8,222 nucleotides of DNA from an uncultured Agathobacter sp. Its GTDB lineage: Bacteria > Bacillota > Clostridia > Lachnospirales > Lachnospiraceae. The position numbers and the translations under genes are program-made. The DNA lies in assembly GCA_934358675.1 (NCBI GenBank), contig CAKRKX010000094.1:1-8222 (forward strand), written 5' to 3'. Under the pieces are notes generated by a model, which worked only from the letters and a program-made list of their open reading frames with translations, made no database searches and was not told where the DNA came from. How positions within the stretch are numbered: the stretch's first letter is position 1; the number at the start of each line of letters is the position of its first letter. Positions 6,301-8,222 of the stretch are shown in pieces.

Positions 6301-6915
6301 CAAAGGTCCGACCTGTCGCTCCAGCTCGGCAAGAATATCGTTGACGCGAACAAGATTGTCGCGCTCGCTTTCCAGCTTCTTCTGTGCGGTCGCTTTGCGC
6401 TTTTTGAACTTCACAATTCCGGCAGCCTCATCGAAGAGTTCTCGTCTCTCCTCCGGCTTACCGCTCAGGATACGGTCGATCTGTCCCTGTCCGATGATCG
6501 AGTAACCTTCCTTACCGATACCGGTATCATAGAAAAGCTCCGACACCTGTTTCAGGCGACACGGATTGCCGTTGATCAGATACTCACTCTCGCCCGAACG
6601 GTACAGACGTCTCGCCACGGTGACTTCCTCAAAATCGATTGCCAGCTGATGATCCGAATTGTCCAGCGTGATCGCCACATAGGCATAACTGAGCGGCTTA
6701 CGGTTCTCGGTTCCCGCAAAGATGACATCCTGCATGGAAGAACCTCGAAGCTGCTTAACCGACTGCTCACCGAGCACCCAGCGCACCGCATCCGCAACGT
6801 TGCTCTTGCCACTGCCGTTCGGTCCTACGATTCCCGTAATTCCCTTATGAAAATCAAATACAATCTTGTTGGCAAACGATTTAAATCCGTGTACCTCAAT
6901 GCTTTTTAAATACAT
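3355..6915 (-). CDS. smc: Chromosome partition/condensation protein SMC
   Basis: This is the ATPase core of the SMC-ScpAB complex, a dimeric ring that extrudes and organises chromosomal DNA and helps separate replicated origins. It is 1186 residues, the normal length. The N-terminal head has Walker A GPNGSGKS (31-38). A first coiled-coil arm spans roughly 165-515. The hinge is at about 518-665 and includes LGGNIQNIV and the conserved SPGGSMTGG near 653-663. The second arm runs to about 1010. The C-terminal head has signature LSGGEK (1090-1095), Walker B FCLLDE (1114-1119), D-loop ALDD (1123-1126) and switch histidine H1150. All catalytic residues seem intact. The ATG overlaps the end of rnc by ten bases, and the ribosome binding site (AAGGGAG, six bases upstream) lies inside rnc, so the two should be co-translated. 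The scpA and scpB genes are not in the window. Confidence 0.99.
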   Translation of the reverse strand: MYLKSIEVHGFKSFANKIVFDFHKGITGIVGPNGSGKSNVADAVRWVLGEQSVKQLRGSSMQDVIFAGTENRKPLSYAYVAITLDNSDHQLAIDFEEVTVARRLYRSGESEYLINGNPCRLKQVSELFYDTGIGKEGYSIIGQGQIDRILSGKPEERRELFDEAAGIVKFKKRKATAQKKLESERDNLVRVNDILAELERQVGPLERQSEKAKTYLKKKSELKEYDVNMYLLESEQISEQQKEVEEKFQIADAQLKESNADYEKIRQEYEQLGQSMTEMDEKINSIRENISNTSVMKEKLESQIQILTEQIHTAEMTDEHLQSRLDAIDQEKAERSKSSATYVAEKEKLDEQLAEVQKRQDEAQAKLTEVQQEIARCNQGIENGQKELYELLNNKAGIQSKQQRFDTMLEQINIRKAELGKRLLDRKTQEADLNTVLADYQKDLEAVSLEIIELKKKEEELTQKEKEWRHKLRENGQKLEENQTAFHKQQSRLESLKNIAERYDGYGNSIRKVMEQKSSNPGLLGVVSDLIQVEKKYETAIETALGGNIQNIVTEDETTAKKMIGFLKQNRLGRATFLPLTSVSAKGNPKNETLLDEEGVLGIANRLVKCDKKYDEVAAYLLGRVLVVDTIDHAIALAKKNHYSLHIVTLEGEYLSPGGSMTGGAFKNSSNLLARKREIEELEKKVESIRKELSDLKNRREDIQTAIELNADELEEAKETLQQKYLLQNTAKMNVDQAKQQRNESEAVFTGLMGEKAQIEQQIEEIDNNKKQILDEIEYSKKREREINEEAAAFQKTLEEQAKLENEASQKLSNIQLETANIRQKVEFAQVNIERINSEVEKFDAERAELVENAKQSKEDARKKQQDIEEIKKTIAASGESHGKLEDELKESVAKKEQMSADYRGFFQKQEEISKRCNDLDKEIFRLNNQREKLKEAGEYQTNYLWEEYELTPHAALELQNDIYDDLTALKKMVAEVKDEIRKLGDVNVNAIEEYKEVSERYQFLKGQHDDLVEAEQTLVGIIEDLDNGMRKQFSEKFGEIQKEFDASFKHLFGGGHGTLELVEDEDILECGIRIIAQPPGKKLQNMMQLSGGEKALTAIALLFAIQALKPSPFCLLDEIEAALDDSNVTRFASYLNKLTKNTQFIVITHRRGTMAAADRLYGITMQEKGVSTLVSVNLIENDLTE

Positions 6916-7607
6916 GTTTCACTCCCTTTTTCGGCACGCATGGAAAGCAAGGCGCGATACGCCGCTTCCTGCTCTGCCGCTTTCTTCGTATGTCCGGATC
7001 CGGATCCGATCACGCGCTCGCCGATGCGCGCCTCGACCGTAAAACTCTTGTTGTGATCCGGTCCCTCCTCGTGGATCAGTACATACGTAAGCTGTTCATG
7101 CTCTCCCTGCACGACTTCCTGCAGGATAGTCTTGCTATCATAAAAGAGCTGCTTGTGTTCAATATCCGTTAATATGTATTTTAACACAAACTCTTTTGCA
7201 TTAGCAAAACCACCATCCAAATAGATTGCTCCGATCACTGCCTCAAGCGCATCGGACAGAATCGACTTACGTCCACGCCCTCCGGTCTGATCCTCGCCCT
7301 TGCCAAGGCGCAGGTAATCGCCAAGATTGATCTCTCTTGCACAGATTGCAAGTGTCGGCTCACACACAATGCTTGCACGAAGCTTCGTCAGTTCGCCCTC
7401 CGGCTTGTCCTGATAATTCTTATACAGAAAATCGCTGGAGATGATTTCCAAGACCGCATCTCCCAAGAACTCCAGACGCTCATTATCCGACAGCTTTTTC
7501 ATATGCTTCTCATTTGCATAAGAGCTGTGCGTCAAAGCCTGCATAAGCAGCTTTTCATCCGTAAAATGATATCCGATCTTCTGCTGAAATTCTTTTGGTT
7601 CTTTCAT
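6906..7607 (-). CDS. rnc: Ribonuclease III
   Basis: This endonuclease cleaves double-stranded RNA; it processes the rRNA precursor and structured or antisense-paired mRNAs, and in many Firmicutes the small SRP RNA. The 233 residues form a complete two-domain enzyme. The catalytic domain (about 5-150) has signature ERLEFLGDAV (43-52) and metal ligands E43, D50, D119 and E122, which match E. coli E38, D45, D114 and E117. The double-stranded RNA-binding domain (about 156-225) ends in the typical GSGHTKKAAEQEAA helix. The ATG at 7607 has AAAGGA eight bases upstream. The gene follows the acpP terminator and overlaps smc by ten bases. Its leader can fold so that the ribosome binding site is paired, which would allow expression control; this is inference. 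Confidence 0.98.
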   Translation of the reverse strand: MKEPKEFQQKIGYHFTDEKLLMQALTHSSYANEKHMKKLSDNERLEFLGDAVLEIISSDFLYKNYQDKPEGELTKLRASIVCEPTLAICAREINLGDYLRLGKGEDQTGGRGRKSILSDALEAVIGAIYLDGGFANAKEFVLKYILTDIEHKQLFYDSKTILQEVVQGEHEQLTYVLIHEEGPDHNKSFTVEARIGERVIGSGSGHTKKAAEQEAAYRALLSMRAEKGSETCI

Positions 7608-7615
7608 AATTCATA

Positions 7616-7648
7616 TCCTTTCTGCCAGCAGCATTCCCGCCAGAAGGA
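7616..7648 (-). promoter_or_regulatory. Hairpin in the rnc leader that pairs with the rnc ribosome binding site
   Basis: TCCTTCTG (7648-7641) can pair with CAGAAAGGA (7624-7616): 8 bp with one bulged A, enclosing a 16-base loop. The right arm contains AAAGGA, the rnc ribosome binding site. The paired form would hide it, and any factor opening or cutting the stem would expose it. The 109-base gap between acpP and rnc otherwise holds only the acpP terminator; a TTGAAA at 7655-7650 has no matching -10 box, so I see no promoter. Confidence 0.35.
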
Positions 7649-7676
7649 ATTTCAAATGTATTTCCTATACAGCGAG

Positions 7677-7702
7677 AAAAGGAGTCCTTTGCCGGACTCC
7701 TT
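7677..7702 (-). terminator. Rho-independent terminator after acpP
   Basis: Minus-strand AAGGAGTCC (7702-7694) pairs perfectly with GGACTCCTT (7687-7679) over 9 bp around the loop GGCAAA and runs into TTTTC. The T run is short and partly inside the stem, so termination may be partial. Since no promoter is evident between it and rnc, read-through probably supplies rnc-smc-ftsY at a lower level than acpP. Confidence 0.8.
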
Positions 7703-7716
7703 AACACTACTTAGCT

Positions 7717-7953
7717 TTAGTTATTATTCAGTGCATTCTTGATTGCTTCAACCGCATCCGCTACTGTAACAATTTTTTCAGCCTCCTCATTCGGAATCTC
7801 AATATCAAATTCTTCCTCAAGGCCCATAATAATCTGAAATACATCAAGCGAATCCGCTCCAAGGTCATCGATGAATGTTGTATCCATCGTGATCTCATTC
7901 TCGTCTACGTTTAATACCTCAACAATAATCTTTTTTAGCTTTTCAAATTCCAT
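7717..7953 (-). CDS. acpP: Acyl carrier protein
   Basis: This is the small acidic carrier that holds growing fatty acyl chains on a 4'-phosphopantetheine arm and supplies acyl groups to PlsX and other acyltransferases. The 78 residues match the family length. The attachment motif GADSLD is at 32-37 with S35 as the modified serine, followed by the recognition helix ([16 protein letters not shown]). The ATG has AAAGGAAG upstream, and the gene starts 15 bases after plsX, so it is transcribed with it and then ends at its own terminator. That arrangement suits a protein needed in far greater amounts than RNase III or Smc. It could be one of several ACP paralogues in the genome, but the plsX-rnc context argues for the main fatty-acid ACP. 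Confidence 0.98.
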   Translation of the reverse strand: MEFEKLKKIIVEVLNVDENEITMDTTFIDDLGADSLDVFQIIMGLEEEFDIEIPNEEAEKIVTVADAVEAIKNALNNN

Positions 7954-7968
7954 GACTGCTCTTCCTTT

Positions 7969-8222
7969 CTACTCTTCTGTTTTTGCTTCTGTTGTAACAA
8001 TCTTTTCTTTAATAATCTCGTTGATATTCTCCTGACGGAATGTCACACACTGGAAAATGGAATTGGTGATCTCCTTCGCCTTAGAGCTTCCATGTGTCTT
8101 CACAACAAGTCCGTTCAGTCCGAGAAGCGGCGCTCCGCCGTACTCACTTGCATCAAAAGCCTTCAATGTCTTCTTCAATGCCGGCAGCGCAAGTGCAGCT
8201 CCGATCTTACTCTTAAGTGTAC
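7969..8222 (-). CDS. plsX: Phosphate acyltransferase PlsX, C-terminal part (runs off the window)
   Basis: PlsX is a peripheral membrane enzyme that converts acyl-ACP and phosphate to acyl-phosphate, the acyl donor used by PlsY in phospholipid synthesis. Only the last 83 residues are present; the start lies past the right edge. They carry the typical C-terminal segment [11 protein letters not shown] followed by VVKTHGSS, and then a hydrophilic tail ending TTEAKTEE that is probably variable. The gene stops 15 bases before acpP, which encodes its substrate carrier. In B. subtilis fabD and fabG separate plsX from the ACP gene; here they are absent. The frame is open without a stop to the window edge. 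Identity rests on the conserved C-terminal motif and the neighbours. Confidence 0.93.
   Translation of the reverse strand, partial: TLKSKIGAALALPALKKTLKAFDASEYGGAPLLGLNGLVVKTHGSSKAKEITNSIFQCVTFRQENINEIIKEKIVTTEAKTEE

Noticed and set aside
6094..6909. Plus-strand open frame of 271 codons opposite the start of smc
   Set aside because: It lies wholly antisense to the SMC head and first coiled coil, has a leucine/phenylalanine-rich product typical of the reverse of Lys/Glu-rich coiled-coil codons, and shows no recognisable domain.
6993..7010. Tandem GGATCC-containing repeat in rnc
   Set aside because: It encodes the GSGSG turn expected in the RNase III double-stranded RNA-binding domain; it is two reused Gly-Ser codon pairs, not a repeat element.

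Overview
The window is one co-directional stretch of conserved housekeeping genes. All of them are on the minus strand, so the text reads against the given strand. In transcription order, right to left, they are: plsX (3' end only), acpP, rnc, smc, ftsY, ilvA, ylxM and ffh (5' end only). Apart from the inserted ilvA, this is the classic Firmicutes lipid / RNase III / SMC / SRP cluster, as in Bacillus subtilis plsX-fabD-fabG-acpA-rncS-smc-ftsY-ylxM-ffh. YlxM, the short FtsY without a long acidic N-terminal domain, and the style of the proteins point to the class Clostridia. Lachnospiraceae (Roseburia/Agathobacter type) is my best guess, by inference and without any database search.

Right part (about 7608-8222): the C-terminus of PlsX, then 15 bases later acyl carrier protein AcpP. 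A rho-independent terminator follows acpP, so only part of its transcription should continue into rnc. The fabD and fabG genes found between plsX and the ACP gene in B. subtilis are absent here. The rnc leader has no clear promoter but contains a hairpin that would pair with the rnc ribosome binding site.

Middle (2299-7607): rnc overlaps smc by 10 bases. Smc is full length (1186 aa) with both ATPase halves, two coiled-coil arms and a hinge. A 93-base gap before ftsY holds an uncatalogued 22-codon reading frame with a good ribosome binding site, whose stop overlaps the ftsY start as ATGA.

Left part (1-2298): ftsY is followed after 4 bases by ilvA, an ACT-domain threonine ammonia-lyase. This is an amino-acid enzyme placed between the two SRP GTPase genes. 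The 238 bases between ilvA and ylxM are unusually structured: four successive stem-loops on the minus-strand RNA, from 1073 to 881. The last is a terminator, and its 3' arm contains the -35 box of a strong-looking extended -10 promoter for ylxM-ffh. YlxM and Ffh therefore appear to form a separate transcription unit from rnc-smc-ftsY-ilvA.

Together the genes serve membrane lipid synthesis (PlsX, AcpP), RNA processing (RNase III), chromosome organisation (Smc) and co-translational membrane targeting (FtsY, YlxM, Ffh), with 2-oxobutanoate production by IlvA as the outlier. There are no tRNA or rRNA genes, CRISPR arrays, insertion sequences or phage genes. The best candidates for something undescribed are the structured RNA block between ilvA and ylxM and the micro-ORF before ftsY.
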